Assembly (NCBI RefSeq): GCF_900112105.1
Contig: NZ_FOKV01000001.1
Location: forward strand, 372,001-436,000
Reading direction: 5' to 3'
DNA length: 64,000 bases
From: Zunongwangia mangrovi
GTDB lineage: Bacteria > Bacteroidota > Bacteroidia > Flavobacteriales > Flavobacteriaceae
Below the pieces are notes generated by a model. That model saw only the letters and a program-made list of their open reading frames with translations, was not told the DNA's origin and ran no database searches. The position numbers were made by a program, and so were the translations under genes. Of the stretch, positions 54,832 through 64,000 are shown one piece after another. Position 1 is the stretch's first letter, and every line of letters begins with the position of its first letter.

Positions 54832-55599
54832 ATGACGACCACACGCGAGAACGGTAGCTTATACAGTAAAATAGAAAATGGAATCGGGATTATCGAATTT
54901 GGCCATCCTGCCAGCAATAGCTTCCCAGGTGTTCTTCTAGAACGCTTAGAAAAAGCTATTTCCGAATATTCAGATAATACTGAAGTAAAAGTAATCATTC
55001 TAAAATCTGAAGGTGAAAAAGCCTTTTGCGCCGGCGCTTCTTTTGATGAGCTTATGGCTGTTGAAACGATGCAACAGGGAAAAGTATTTTTTTCGGGCTT
55101 CGCAAATGTTTTAAATGCCATGCGAAACTGTAAAAAGTTAATCATTGGTCGAATTCAGGGGAAAACAGTAGGCGGGGGCGTTGGGTTAATTGCGGCCTGT
55201 GATTATGCCATGGCTACTGAAGCTGCTTCTATAAAACTTTCAGAATTAAGTATTGGGATTGGTCCTTTTGTTATTGCTCCTGCGATCGAACGAAAAATAG
55301 GCGTTGCAGGACTTGGAGAGCTTACACTGGCTGCACACGAGTGGAAAACAGCTTATTGGGCTAAAGATAAAGGACTTTACGCTCGTGTTTTCGAAAATAT
55401 TAAAGATTTAGACAAAGAAATTACCATTTTTACTGAAAAATTAGCATCTTACAACCCTCAAGCCCTACTCGAAATGAAACGCGTGCTCTGGAAAGGCACA
55501 GAGAACTGGACGACCATTTTAATGGAAAATGCTGCCATTAGTGGAGAACTGGTGTTATCTGACTTTACCCGAAATGCGCTCTCTAAATTTAAAGAATAA
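54832..55599 (+). CDS. Enoyl-CoA hydratase/isomerase (crotonase) family protein
   Basis: A 255-residue crotonase-fold enzyme. The oxyanion-hole parts are present (AFCAGASFDEL and GKTVGGGVGLIAACDYA). The first catalytic Glu of true hydratases, expected in GGGxEL, is replaced (GGGVGL), while the second position, KLSELSIGIGP, retains Glu. With one acid only it is more likely an isomerase, hydrolase or methylglutaconyl-CoA-hydratase-like enzyme than a standard enoyl-CoA hydratase. It lies immediately upstream of the small membrane-protein genes: three bases separate its stop from the next ATG. Confidence 0.88.
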   Translation: MTTTRENGSLYSKIENGIGIIEFGHPASNSFPGVLLERLEKAISEYSDNTEVKVIILKSEGEKAFCAGASFDELMAVETMQQGKVFFSGFANVLNAMRNCKKLIIGRIQGKTVGGGVGLIAACDYAMATEAASIKLSELSIGIGPFVIAPAIERKIGVAGLGELTLAAHEWKTAYWAKDKGLYARVFENIKDLDKEITIFTEKLASYNPQALLEMKRVLWKGTENWTTILMENAAISGELVLSDFTRNALSKFKE

Positions 55600-55602
55600 C
55601 AT

Positions 55603-55767
55603 ATGAAAGTTTTACCATTAGACACTTTGGGTGATAAAGCAGAAATGCTAGGCGCATTTACAGGAGAAATCGCTGCTATGATGATACCATTTGCATTTTT
55701 TGTTCTTGTAGCCTTTTTAGTTTACCGTATTTTTAAAAAGAAAAAACTACATCGTGACGCACGCTAA
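55603..55767 (+). CDS. Small single-pass membrane protein, 54 residues
   Basis: Starts three bases after the crotonase stop, so translation may be coupled. An N-terminal ~25 residues (MKVLPLDTLGDKAEMLGAFT) are mildly acidic; a hydrophobic helix covers residues ~25-41; the tail is strongly basic (YRIFKKKKLHRDAR). By the positive-inside rule the N-terminus should face the periplasm. No family recognised. It is one of five small proteins in this stretch with a similar plan. A similarity to DUF6249-type small membrane proteins is possible but weak. Confidence 0.7.
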   Translation: MKVLPLDTLGDKAEMLGAFTGEIAAMMIPFAFFVLVAFLVYRIFKKKKLHRDAR

Positions 55768-55771
55768 TGAA

Positions 55772-55870
55772 ATGGACATAGGAGTTCAATTTAATAATAT
55801 TTTGCTACTAATTATTCCTATCCTTGTTATTGGTTTTATGGCTTTTAAAGTCTATCGGAAAACTAGATAA
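55772..55870 (+). CDS. Tiny single-pass membrane protein, 32 residues
   Basis: Begins four bases after the previous stop. Nine N-terminal residues lead into one helix (LLLIIPILVIGFMAF) and a basic tail (KVYRKTR). Coding is supported by its plan, shared with its neighbours, and by tight spacing; it is too small to be certain. Confidence 0.55.
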   Translation: MDIGVQFNNILLLIIPILVIGFMAFKVYRKTR

Positions 55871-55969
55871 AAACATTTAAATAAGAAAGTTACCTACTTC
55901 GTTTTTAAGTATTTTCTAGAAAGTCGAAATAACTAAAATTCTTTATATCTTCACAAACTAACTTAGCAA

Positions 55970-56494
55970 ATGAAAAAGTTATTACTTATTTTATTATCGA
56001 TATTGCTATTCTCTGGTTGTGACAAGGATGAGGAGGAGGATGTGACACTCCCTTTTGAATTAGATTTTGTGGGTAAAGTTAGTGGTTGCGGTGACTTTTC
56101 AATAATCCAGGAACTAGACTCATTAAATCCCAATATAACCTTAAGCATCGCCGGGACAGGTAGAGAGGAATTAAATATAACTAATGCTGGAACAACTTTT
56201 TCTTTACCAGATAGTGATCTAATTTGTAATATTAATATTCATGAAAGATCAAATGCAAATAATTTTTGCAATGATGTGATTGAAGAAATTCCTGAGCTGA
56301 TTAGCCAATGGCAAGTTGTTTCGGGCAATATAACATTTTTCGTATATGATGTTGAAGAAACAGAATTCGAAACATACTACAAAATGAATATCTTGCTTGA
56401 AGATGTAATTTTTCAAAAAGATGCTAGCGAAGAACGAAGAGAAATTTCGAGATTGGTCTTAGAAGATATTGGTCTTGGTTTCTTACCTGGCTAA
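55970..56494 (+). CDS. Lipoprotein of unknown function, 174 residues
   Basis: The signal peptide ends in LLFSGC (Cys17), followed by DKDEEED, an acidic tether. The rest is a beta-rich secreted domain with four further Cys (SGCGDF, LICNINI, NNFCNDV) that could form a disulfide. No known domain recognised. It sits among the small membrane protein genes, but 100 bases after the previous one, so it may have its own promoter. Confidence 0.7.
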   Translation: MKKLLLILLSILLFSGCDKDEEEDVTLPFELDFVGKVSGCGDFSIIQELDSLNPNITLSIAGTGREELNITNAGTTFSLPDSDLICNINIHERSNANNFCNDVIEEIPELISQWQVVSGNITFFVYDVEETEFETYYKMNILLEDVIFQKDASEERREISRLVLEDIGLGFLPG

Positions 56495-56502
56495 ATTCCC
56501 AA

Positions 56503-56610
56503 ATGCTTCCATTTAAAGAACTAAAAACAAGATCTCTTGAAGCCGAAGCTTATCTGAAATTTACCATTTTATTGGCTATAAGCACTCTTATATTTTCTAA
56601 TTTTAGATAA
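56503..56610 (+). CDS. Tiny membrane protein candidate, 35 residues
   Basis: Eight bases after the lipoprotein stop. A charged N-terminus (MLPFKELKTRSLEAEAYLKF) and a C-terminal helix (TILLAISTLIFSNFR). Its orientation differs from the other small proteins (basic part first). Weakest coding call in the group. Confidence 0.45.
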   Translation: MLPFKELKTRSLEAEAYLKFTILLAISTLIFSNFR

Positions 56611-56617
56611 AAAGACG

Positions 56618-56791
56618 ATGTTTTTTCAACAACCTGAACTTCCTAAAGACCAACCTGCAACAGAAACGCAACAATACGGTTTTGAGCTTTCAGATTTTTT
56701 AAGTGAAAACTTTTGGTATCTACTTATCTTCATAGTGGTTGTTGCCTTGGTGATATTTGACCATTATCGACGTAAAAAACAAAGAAAGTAA
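56618..56791 (+). CDS. Small single-pass membrane protein, 57 residues
   Basis: Seven bases after the previous stop. The N-terminal ~30 residues are Gln/Pro/Glu-rich (FFQQPELPKDQPATETQQY), then an amphipathic stretch, one helix (FWYLLIFIVVVALVIF) and a basic tail (DHYRRKKQRK). Its stop shares one base with the next ATG (TAATG), a strong sign that both are real and translationally coupled. No family recognised. Confidence 0.68.
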   Translation: MFFQQPELPKDQPATETQQYGFELSDFLSENFWYLLIFIVVVALVIFDHYRRKKQRK

Positions 56792-56919
56792 TGCAAAGTA
56801 CCTTACCTGAAAACGAGGAAACTTTTGAGATCTTAAGTTTTCTTAGCGGTTACGGATTTTGGATAATTTTAGCCATTATTTTAATCATTTTAGTTTTTTA
56901 CAAAAAGTTTAAAAAGTAA
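56791..56919 (+). CDS. Small single-pass membrane protein, 42 residues
   Basis: Begins in the TAATG overlap with the previous gene. Acidic N-terminus (MQSTLPENEETFEILSFL), helix (WIILAIILIILVFY), basic tail (KKFKK). The same plan as at 55603 and 56618. A repeat element follows 22 bases downstream. Confidence 0.65.
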   Translation: MQSTLPENEETFEILSFLSGYGFWIILAIILIILVFYKKFKK

Positions 56920-56940
56920 TTTCTACTCGAGATCAGTCTT

Positions 56941-57021
56941 GCGTTAGGGATTGCAATGAAAATCCTTTTACGAGGAACGAGAAAAAGATTGCAATGTAAA
57001 GCCCGGCCGAAGGCAACGCCC
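56941..57021 (-). repeat. ~81 bp intergenic repeat element, copy B
   Basis: Read on the minus strand it starts GGGCGTTGCC and ends TGCAATCCCTAACGC, with internal TTCGGCCGGGC and two TTGCAAT pieces. It is the shorter relative of the element at 18310-18417. It separates the small-protein cluster from the convergent oxygenase gene. Confidence 0.55.
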
Positions 57022-57044
57022 AAATACCTGAAATTATATAAAAT

Positions 57045-57683
57045 TTACCTGGTCTTTAACCAACCGGTAATGCTTAAACGTTCAGAGTTTTTGACTTCTT
57101 TTACCTCGTGTTCCAGAATCTGACTTTCGAAAATCACTACTCTTCCCGGCAAAGGATAGATCACTTCTTCGCTACCGTCTTCTTTATAAATTACCAGTTC
57201 TCCTCCGTTGGTTTTTAACCAGTTTTCGTCGTTTAGATAACTTACGATGGAAAGTTTTCGACGAGAATCATTTTGAAAAGTATCTAAATGTCGCTTGTAA
57301 AATGTGCCTTTTGGATACACCGCATAATGAAATTCTTTGTACAGAATCCCCATAAAACAAGTCTTATTTAGGTAATCGACAAGATTATTGATTTTATTGA
57401 AGAAAATTTTTTCGGTTTCACCAGCTTCAACTTCGTTCATCCATAAAATAAAATCACCACGAATCGCTTTTTCGATAAGTTCGTTCGTGCGATTCCCGAT
57501 AGCCGATTTTTTAAATTGGTCTTCTTCGTATTTGGCCAACAAAGAGGATCTTAATCGATTGATTTCTTCCGTCTGAAAAAAATCGTCTACAATGCTGTAT
57601 TGCTTTTCCAGCAAATCTTCGATGATTTGCTCATACTGCTGATTTACACTAAAATCAAGCTGCTCAAAAAGTTCTTCTTTCAA
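57045..57683 (-). CDS. 2-oxoglutarate/Fe(II)-dependent oxygenase (prolyl 4-hydroxylase-like)
   Basis: A 212-residue 2OG-Fe(II) oxygenase. The iron site is His and Asp in YKRHLDTFQ and the distal His in SQILEHEVKEV; the 2OG-binding Arg is in SERLSITGW. YLNDENWLKTNGGELVIY is typical of the P4Hc group. The N-terminal ~60 residues are helical. Substrates may be proteins (such as EF-Tu or ribosomal proteins) or small molecules. Single gene with a -7 box upstream. Confidence 0.9.
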   Translation of the reverse strand: MKEELFEQLDFSVNQQYEQIIEDLLEKQYSIVDDFFQTEEINRLRSSLLAKYEEDQFKKSAIGNRTNELIEKAIRGDFILWMNEVEAGETEKIFFNKINNLVDYLNKTCFMGILYKEFHYAVYPKGTFYKRHLDTFQNDSRRKLSIVSYLNDENWLKTNGGELVIYKEDGSEEVIYPLPGRVVIFESQILEHEVKEVKNSERLSITGWLKTR

Positions 57684-57705
57684 TCTAAATTTTATAAAAA
57701 CCGCA

Positions 57706-57713
57706 CAAAATTA
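57706..57713 (-). promoter_or_regulatory. -7 box of the 2OG oxygenase gene
   Basis: On the minus strand the sequence is TAATTTTG, 22 bases before the ATG at 57683. Confidence 0.55.
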
Positions 57714-57824
57714 ATTCTTTTTTGAATACGAAGATTGAAAATATTTTAATTTGAAAATTTGATAATATGCGAATGCGATGATATGCTAAAGTTGTAATCC
57801 CAAAAACCTGAAGCAGAAATCTAA

Positions 57825-58010
57825 TCATCTAAGTCTTTGAAAGATGCAGCAAATTCCAAAAAAGCTTATCCCCATAATTAAAGTCTGATTAAGATTATCA
57901 CCAAGCACATTCTTAAATATCAGGTTGATAATTAATAACAGCACAAAGAAAACTAAAAAGCCAAGCATAAGACCTTGTTTGAAACCTGAACTAACTTTAG
58001 AGTTTTCCAT
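57825..58010 (-). CDS. Small two-helix membrane protein, 61 residues
   Basis: The frame opens at 58094 (89 residues), but the ATG at 58010 gives a compact protein: MENSKVSSGFKQGLMLG, a first helix (FLVFFVLLLIINLIF), a short polar turn (KNVLGDNLNQ) and a second helix (TLIMGISFFGICCIF). No family recognised. It lies alone between the oxygenase and thiH genes; the coding call rests on its regular two-helix plan. Confidence 0.5.
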   Translation of the reverse strand: MENSKVSSGFKQGLMLGFLVFFVLLLIINLIFKNVLGDNLNQTLIMGISFFGICCIFQRLR

Positions 58011-58204
58011 ATTGATTCTATTTAATACTTCTGAAAGAGAATTGAATAACACTTCTGAACCTCTAAAATAATGAATACAACTATAGAGTATCACAAATCA
58101 TCGAAATTTAACGTTTACGGCTATAATTATTTTAAATTGAAGAGGGGAAATTGAGCAACTTTATATAGGCTATTTGCTAAATCCTGTAAACTGTGAACTT
58201 CCGG

Positions 58205-59311
58205 CTAAAACTTCTCCCAATCTTTCCATACAGGTTCTATTCCGTTTTTTAATAGCATTTCAGCAATCACTTCGGTACTTCGCTCGTCTGAAATTTCAAA
58301 TTGCTCTAATGATTGCGGTTCTACTACATAACCACCGGGATTGGTTTTTGATTCGGCACTCATCGAAGTGATTCCCAAATGCGCAATATGATCCCGAAAT
58401 TTCTCTTGCTCCCGGGTAGAAATCGACAACTCTACATCTTCATCTAAAATTCGGTAAGCACAGATCAATTGCAACAAATCTGGATCGGTCATTTCAACCT
58501 TAGGTTCTAAACCACCGCTGAATGGTCGTAATCTCGGAAAAGAGATCGAGTATTTAGTTTTCCAATAGGTTTTCTGTAGATACTTAAGATGTAAAGCTGT
58601 AAAAAAACTATCGGCTCTCCAGTCTTCCAAACCAAACAAGGCGCCAATTCCTATTTTATGAATTCCGGCTCTACCCAATCGATCTGGTGTTTCTAAACGA
58701 TAATCGAAATTCGATTTTTTACCTTTTGGATGATGAATTTTATAGGTGGCCCGGTGATAAGTTTCCTGATAAACCAAAGTGGCAAACAATCCATCTTCAA
58801 CTAATCGCTCATACTCATCCTGATCTAGCGGTTGTACCTCAATAGAAATATTGGCAAAATATGGTTTTAAAAGCCTAACGGCATTGCTTAAATAATCAAT
58901 CCCCACCGTTCTATTGGCTTCGCCGGTAACCAGCAAAATATGCTGATAGCCTTTATTCTTTAGGAACTCAGCTTCTTTTAAAATTTCAGCATCAGTTAAG
59001 GTACGTCGCGGAATCTTATTTGTTAAACTGAATCCGCAATACGTACAAATATTCTGGCATTCGTTACTTAAATACATTGGCGCATACATCTGCATTGTAT
59101 TGCCAAAACGCTTTTTAGTGATCGCCCTGCTTTTAGCAGCCATCTGCTCTAAATAAGGTTTGGCCGCAGGGGAAATTAATGCTTTAAAATCTTCAAGATC
59201 GGGTTTTGCGGTTGCTAACGCATGGTCTACATCAAGGATATTTTTCTCCTGAATACTTTCCAATACCTCATCCCAATCGTACTTTGCTAAAACTGCTTTA
59301 AAACTATTCAT
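58205..59311 (-). CDS. thiH: 2-iminoacetate synthase
   Basis: Radical SAM enzyme of 368 residues that cleaves tyrosine to 2-iminoacetate (dehydroglycine) for thiazole formation under low oxygen. The cluster motif is CQNICTYC (CxxxCxxC) in the N-terminal third; [14 protein letters not shown] and [12 protein letters not shown] are family blocks. The start overlaps thiG by eight bases. As ThiH and not ThiO is used, the thiazole branch should be oxygen-sensitive. Confidence 0.95.
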   Translation of the reverse strand: MNSFKAVLAKYDWDEVLESIQEKNILDVDHALATAKPDLEDFKALISPAAKPYLEQMAAKSRAITKKRFGNTMQMYAPMYLSNECQNICTYCGFSLTNKIPRRTLTDAEILKEAEFLKNKGYQHILLVTGEANRTVGIDYLSNAVRLLKPYFANISIEVQPLDQDEYERLVEDGLFATLVYQETYHRATYKIHHPKGKKSNFDYRLETPDRLGRAGIHKIGIGALFGLEDWRADSFFTALHLKYLQKTYWKTKYSISFPRLRPFSGGLEPKVEMTDPDLLQLICAYRILDEDVELSISTREQEKFRDHIAHLGITSMSAESKTNPGGYVVEPQSLEQFEISDERSTEVIAEMLLKNGIEPVWKDWEKF

Positions 59312-60074
59312 ACAAAAATTGTGTTAGCGGACTGCTAGCTTCTGCGATCTTAGCTGTTTTGCCAAGTTTTGCTTCGTAAGCCATTCGCCCAGATTCTACA
59401 GCCATTTTAAATGCTTTTGCCATTTGCACAGGGTTTTTAGAGACAGCGATCGCAGTATTTACTAAAACGGCATCTGCCCCAATTTCCATCGCCCAGGCCG
59501 CATGAGATGGCGCTCCAATCCCAGCGTCAACAATTACCGGAACATTGGATTGCTCAATTATAATCTCTAAGAAATCTAAAGTTTTTAAACCTTTATTGGT
59601 TCCAATAGGTGCGCCCAACGGCATCACACATTGCACACCTACATCTTCCAGGCGTTTACACAAAACAGGATCTGCATGAATATAAGGCATCACCACAAAA
59701 CCCAATTTCACCAATTCTTCGCAGGCTTTTAAAGTTTCTACCGCATCTGGCAATAAATATTTAGGATCGGGATGAATTTCGACTTTTACCCAATTTGTCC
59801 CCAGGGCTTCCCTGGCCATTTGTGCTGCAAACACGGCTTCTTTTGCGTCCCGAACGCCAGATGTATTAGGCAGTAAACTCAGTTTCTCGTGCGCAAGACT
59901 GGAAATCATTTGGTCTTCTTCATTACCGGCTTCTACTCGTTTTAAAGCTACGGTTACCAGTTCACTTTCTGAAGCTAAAACTGCTTCTCGCATTAGTTTT
60001 GAATTACTGAATTTCCCCGTTCCCGTAAATAATCGAGAATCGAAGGTTTTATCTGCTATTTTTAGTTTTTCCAT
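59304..60074 (-). CDS. thiG: Thiazole synthase
   Basis: A 256-residue TIM-barrel enzyme that joins deoxyxylulose 5-phosphate, iminoacetate and ThiS-thiocarboxylate into the thiazole of thiamine. [23 protein letters not shown], the Schiff-base Lys probably in [29 protein letters not shown] and [23 protein letters not shown] are hallmark blocks. A 214-base gap separates it from thiE, unlike the other tightly packed thi genes. Confidence 0.96.
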   Translation of the reverse strand: MEKLKIADKTFDSRLFTGTGKFSNSKLMREAVLASESELVTVALKRVEAGNEEDQMISSLAHEKLSLLPNTSGVRDAKEAVFAAQMAREALGTNWVKVEIHPDPKYLLPDAVETLKACEELVKLGFVVMPYIHADPVLCKRLEDVGVQCVMPLGAPIGTNKGLKTLDFLEIIIEQSNVPVIVDAGIGAPSHAAWAMEIGADAVLVNTAIAVSKNPVQMAKAFKMAVESGRMAYEAKLGKTAKIAEASSPLTQFLYE

Positions 60075-60161
60075 TGTTAGGTTTTTAGCTGTCGGCTTTT
60101 AGCTTTCAACGATTAGTTTTTTGTAAATAAGTATCTGCATATGCAAAAGATCCTAGCTCCC

Positions 60162-60188
60162 GTCATTCCGGACTTTATTCAGCATGAC
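60162..60188. repeat. Imperfect palindrome in the thiE-thiG gap
   Basis: GTCATTCCGG...GCATGAC forms an imperfect 27-base inverted repeat resembling REP-like GTCATTCCGA elements. The gap 60075-60288 has no coding frame and also contains CGGCAGGCCGG. Confidence 0.4.
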
Positions 60189-60288
60189 ACACCAAATAAT
60201 GCGGGTTAAAATTTTACGAGCAATTTTCGGCAGGCCGGAACCTCAATCATTCAAAATTCAGCATTTAGCATTCAAAATAATTTCTCGT

Positions 60289-60963
60289 CTAACCTCTAAC
60301 AGCAAATCCGTCTAAAATCTGCCGAATCTCTTTTTCAGGATGTTCCGAATGCGTTAGCATCCCAGATACCGCAATTCCGCTTAGCCCGATTTGACGTAAT
60401 TCTTCTATGTCACTGAGTTGAATCCCACCGATAGCAATTACCGGAACCGTATTTTCATGTTTTGAATATGCTACCATCAAATCCATGTAACCTGAAAATC
60501 CTAGAATCGGACTCAGTTTCTTTTTGGTTGAAGTAAATCTCAACGGTCCCAAACCAATATAATCGACTCCATTTTCAAGGTGATTTAAACAATGCTGAAA
60601 TGTATTTGCCGTTCCGCCAATTATTTTTTGAGTTCCCAAAATCTCACGAGCTTCTAAAACACTGGTATCTTCCTGCCCTAAATGAACACCATCTGCATTA
60701 CAGGTTTTCGCTACTTTTACGTGATCGTTTATGATCAATTTCGCGCTGAATTTTGAGCATAATTCCCTGGCCAAAATCGCTGTTTTAAGCACTTCATTTT
60801 GCGGCATTTCCTTCATTCGCAACTGTATCCAGTTTCCGCCAGCTCTCAATACTTTTTCAATATTTTCTAAATGCTGAAATCTATCTTTACCCTGCGAGAT
60901 ATATTGAAGGCAGGAAATCTTTTTCTGAAAAACCGACTCGTTTTTATCTAAAAACTGACTCAT
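60289..60963 (-). CDS. thiE: Thiamine phosphate synthase
   Basis: A ~224-residue TIM-barrel enzyme that couples hydroxymethylpyrimidine diphosphate to thiazole phosphate. GNWIQLRMKEM, LIINDHVKVAKTCNADGVHLGQEDT, IIGGTANTFQH, YIGLGPLRFTSTKK and AIGGIQLSDIEEL match ThiE blocks in order. The frame extends to 61038, but the ATG at 60963 gives a normal N-terminus and overlaps the previous gene by 20 bases. The true ThiE of the two paralogues in the operon. Confidence 0.93.
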   Translation of the reverse strand: MSQFLDKNESVFQKKISCLQYISQGKDRFQHLENIEKVLRAGGNWIQLRMKEMPQNEVLKTAILARELCSKFSAKLIINDHVKVAKTCNADGVHLGQEDTSVLEAREILGTQKIIGGTANTFQHCLNHLENGVDYIGLGPLRFTSTKKKLSPILGFSGYMDLMVAYSKHENTVPVIAIGGIQLSDIEELRQIGLSGIAVSGMLTHSEHPEKEIRQILDGFAVRG

Positions 60964-61540
60964 ATTGCTGCTGAATTTTATTGAAACTTTGCCCGGGATC
61001 TTCGTCCATCCAAACGGCACCAAGCACAGCACCTCCACTAAATCCCATTTTTCGGATTAACGGAATTTTTGCTGAATTGATTCCGCCTAGCGCTATTACT
61101 TTTTGCTGAACATCTTGCACCTGGAATAACTTGCCCGCATAATCTGTTTTTGAGATCGAGCTAAAAACCGGACTCAAAAAACAGTAGTTGAAAATCGATG
61201 ATTTCGAGATCAATTCTTTTTGATGATACGAAGTGCTTATCGTTAAGTTTTCCTGCTTAAAAGATGTCGCATAATCTTCAACAGTTTCTCCCAGCATCAG
61301 CCTGAAAGTTTCAGTAAGATGGATTCCTTTCAAATTAAATTCTTTTGCCAGTTCATGGTGTTGGTGCAACACCATTTTAGATCGATAAACCGGCTCGAAA
61401 CTTTGCAACCAGTGTTTTAAGTCTTCAAAAGAAGCTTTAGGTTTACGAATATGAAGCACGTCTAAGCCATTGTCTAAAATTGACTTCAGTTGAGTTTCTT
61501 CATTTTCGATAAACTTTTCCGCAGAAATTAATACTAACAT
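60944..61540 (-). CDS. ThiE/TenI-like protein
   Basis: A 198-residue shorter and more divergent ThiE paralogue. LDVLHIRKPKASFEDL, KGIHLTET, LSPVFSSISKTDYAG and VIALGGINSAKI trace the TIM-barrel, but the Asp and Lys residues that bind pyrophosphate in ThiE (IINDHV) read LHQHHELA. It may act as a thiazole tautomerase (TenI) rather than a synthase. Between thiC (10 bases upstream) and thiE (overlap). Confidence 0.85.
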   Translation of the reverse strand: MLVLISAEKFIENEETQLKSILDNGLDVLHIRKPKASFEDLKHWLQSFEPVYRSKMVLHQHHELAKEFNLKGIHLTETFRLMLGETVEDYATSFKQENLTISTSYHQKELISKSSIFNYCFLSPVFSSISKTDYAGKLFQVQDVQQKVIALGGINSAKIPLIRKMGFSGGAVLGAVWMDEDPGQSFNKIQQQYESVFR

Positions 61541-61550
61541 TGTTCGAAAA

Positions 61551-63410
<1,860 letters not shown>

Positions 63411-63453
63411 TTACTGGTTTAGGTTGATTTTTTTATTTTTTCTGAAATACGTA

Positions 63454-63657
63454 TCAACCGCCTTGTGTAGCACGAATAACCAGCACATTATTTCCTTCTT
63501 CCAACAGTGTATGTTCCCACTTAGGTTTAGAAATAATCTCGTTGTTAATCGCAATGGCAATCCCTGAAGGCTTGATCTTAAGCTGCTCCAAAAGTTCATG
63601 AAGCTTTACAGGTTCTTTAAAAGAATGAATTTGGTTGTTTACGTTTACAGTTATCAT
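63454..63657 (-). CDS. thiS: Sulfur carrier protein ThiS
   Basis: A 67-residue ubiquitin-like protein ending in VIRATQGG; the terminal Gly-Gly is adenylated and thiocarboxylated to donate sulfur to ThiG. First gene of the thi operon, 187 bases downstream of the TPP riboswitch. The adenylating enzyme ThiF/MoeB is not found in the operon. Confidence 0.94.
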   Translation of the reverse strand: MITVNVNNQIHSFKEPVKLHELLEQLKIKPSGIAIAINNEIISKPKWEHTLLEEGNNVLVIRATQGG

Positions 63658-63844
63658 ATCCTTAGATTTTTAATAGCTGTAAACCAAGGGGAATTGTCCC
63701 TGAAGAAAAGTGAATAAATCTCGTGGCCTTTCCACGAACCAGGAATCAAATTTTAGTTTTTTTATTCTGAAGACAAGTCTTAAATTCAGAATAAATTTAT
63801 AGCACTTAGCCTAATATTGACCAAAATCGATTCAAAGTTTTCGT

Positions 63845-63924
63845 ACTTTTTCCTTCGCAGATGCTAATCTGGATCAGGTTCAAAGGGTGTTATCTCAGCC
63901 AAATTTAATTGGCACCCCTAAAGT
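63845..63924 (-). ncRNA. TPP riboswitch (THI element)
   Basis: On the minus strand the sequence contains GGGGTGCC, GGCTGAGATAACACCC, TTTGAACCTGATC and TAGCATCTGCGAAGG in the canonical order, closed by an ACTTT/AAAGT P1 stem. This is the conserved TPP-binding aptamer. It stands upstream of thiS and should turn the whole thi operon off when thiamine pyrophosphate is abundant. The 187 bases to thiS hold a TCGTGG/CCACGA hairpin (~63719-63738), a possible part of the expression platform. Confidence 0.95.
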
Positions 63925-63933
63925 TTACACTTT

Positions 63934-63941
63934 CAAAGTTA
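63934..63941 (-). promoter_or_regulatory. -7 box of the thi operon
   Basis: On the minus strand the sequence is TAACTTTG, exactly TAnnTTTG, placed so that transcription would start about where the riboswitch P1 begins. The remaining bases to 64000 show nothing further. Confidence 0.7.
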
Positions 63942-64000
63942 ACTGAAAATTTTCGGGATAAAAAAATGCTGAAGCCTTAATCTTCAAAATTGATTACACT

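Noticed and set aside
54738-55145. 135-residue minus-strand frame upstream of the crotonase gene
   Set aside because: Overlaps the crotonase coding region and the divergent spacer; no recognisable domain or plausible signal.

Overview
The window looks like a chromosomal segment of a marine-type member of the Flavobacteriaceae (phylum Bacteroidota). The evidence is low G+C content; many promoters with the Bacteroidota -7 box TAnnTTTG instead of sigma-70 boxes; lipoproteins with short SC/GC lipoboxes; OmpA with thrombospondin type 3 repeats; family-specific genes (IPExxxVDY protein, DUF4382, DUF4468, DUF5694); and the flavobacterial arrangements acpP-fabF-rnc and purN-rnhA-pfkB-purF. I cannot name the genus with confidence. 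I see no phage, transposase, CRISPR array or rRNA. The only tRNA is tRNA-Ala(GGC).

Layout: 0.3-5.6 kb holds a DUF4382 lipoprotein, an operon of short-chain dehydrogenase, AlbA_2 protein and metallophosphatase, an acyl-ACP desaturase and a DUF1232 protein. 5.8-11 kb holds an S41-like peptidase, a DUF5694 protein, a LytS/LytTR two-component pair, a PhnA-type zinc-ribbon protein and a DUF3995 protein. 11-16 kb is a tripartite drug-efflux operon (TolC-HlyD-MFS) divergent from an AraC regulator. 16-20.6 kb holds 3-hydroxyanthranilate dioxygenase with an ALDH7-type dehydrogenase, an isoaspartyl peptidase and an outer-membrane phospholipase A. 20.6-26.8 kb is a GbsR/MarR-regulated RND efflux operon with a clear palindromic operator in its promoter. 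27-31.4 kb holds a membrane nucleotide cyclase, thioredoxin, a three-gene overlapping operon and DNA polymerase IV.

31.4-40 kb is core metabolism: pyruvate kinase, IPExxxVDY protein, the acpP-fabF-rnc operon, then purN, rnhA, a PfkB kinase and a long purF. 40.3-50.8 kb holds Mn-type superoxide dismutase, an AddA-like helicase-nuclease, kbl, the OmpA protein, an AddB-like nuclease and a hydrolase. The two halves of the recombination nuclease are separated by two unrelated genes. 50.9-57.7 kb holds a DUF4468 protein, tRNA-Ala, an acetyltransferase, a MATE transporter, a GAF histidine kinase, a crotonase-fold enzyme and a run of tiny single-pass membrane proteins (55.6-56.9 kb) around a lipoprotein of unknown function. 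This run is the least explained part of the window. 58.2-63.9 kb is the thiamine operon thiS-thiC-tenI-like-thiE-thiG-thiH on the minus strand, led by a TPP riboswitch and a clear promoter; thiD and thiF are not in it.

Several intergenic gaps carry degenerate repeats: a 23-27 bp family at 197-268 and 7054-7076, and an ~80-110 bp family at 18310-18417 and 56941-57021. At least two start codons (52150, 41098) lie so close behind the -7 promoter box that leaderless mRNAs are likely. For ten genes I moved the start inward from the longest possible frame; each entry says why.
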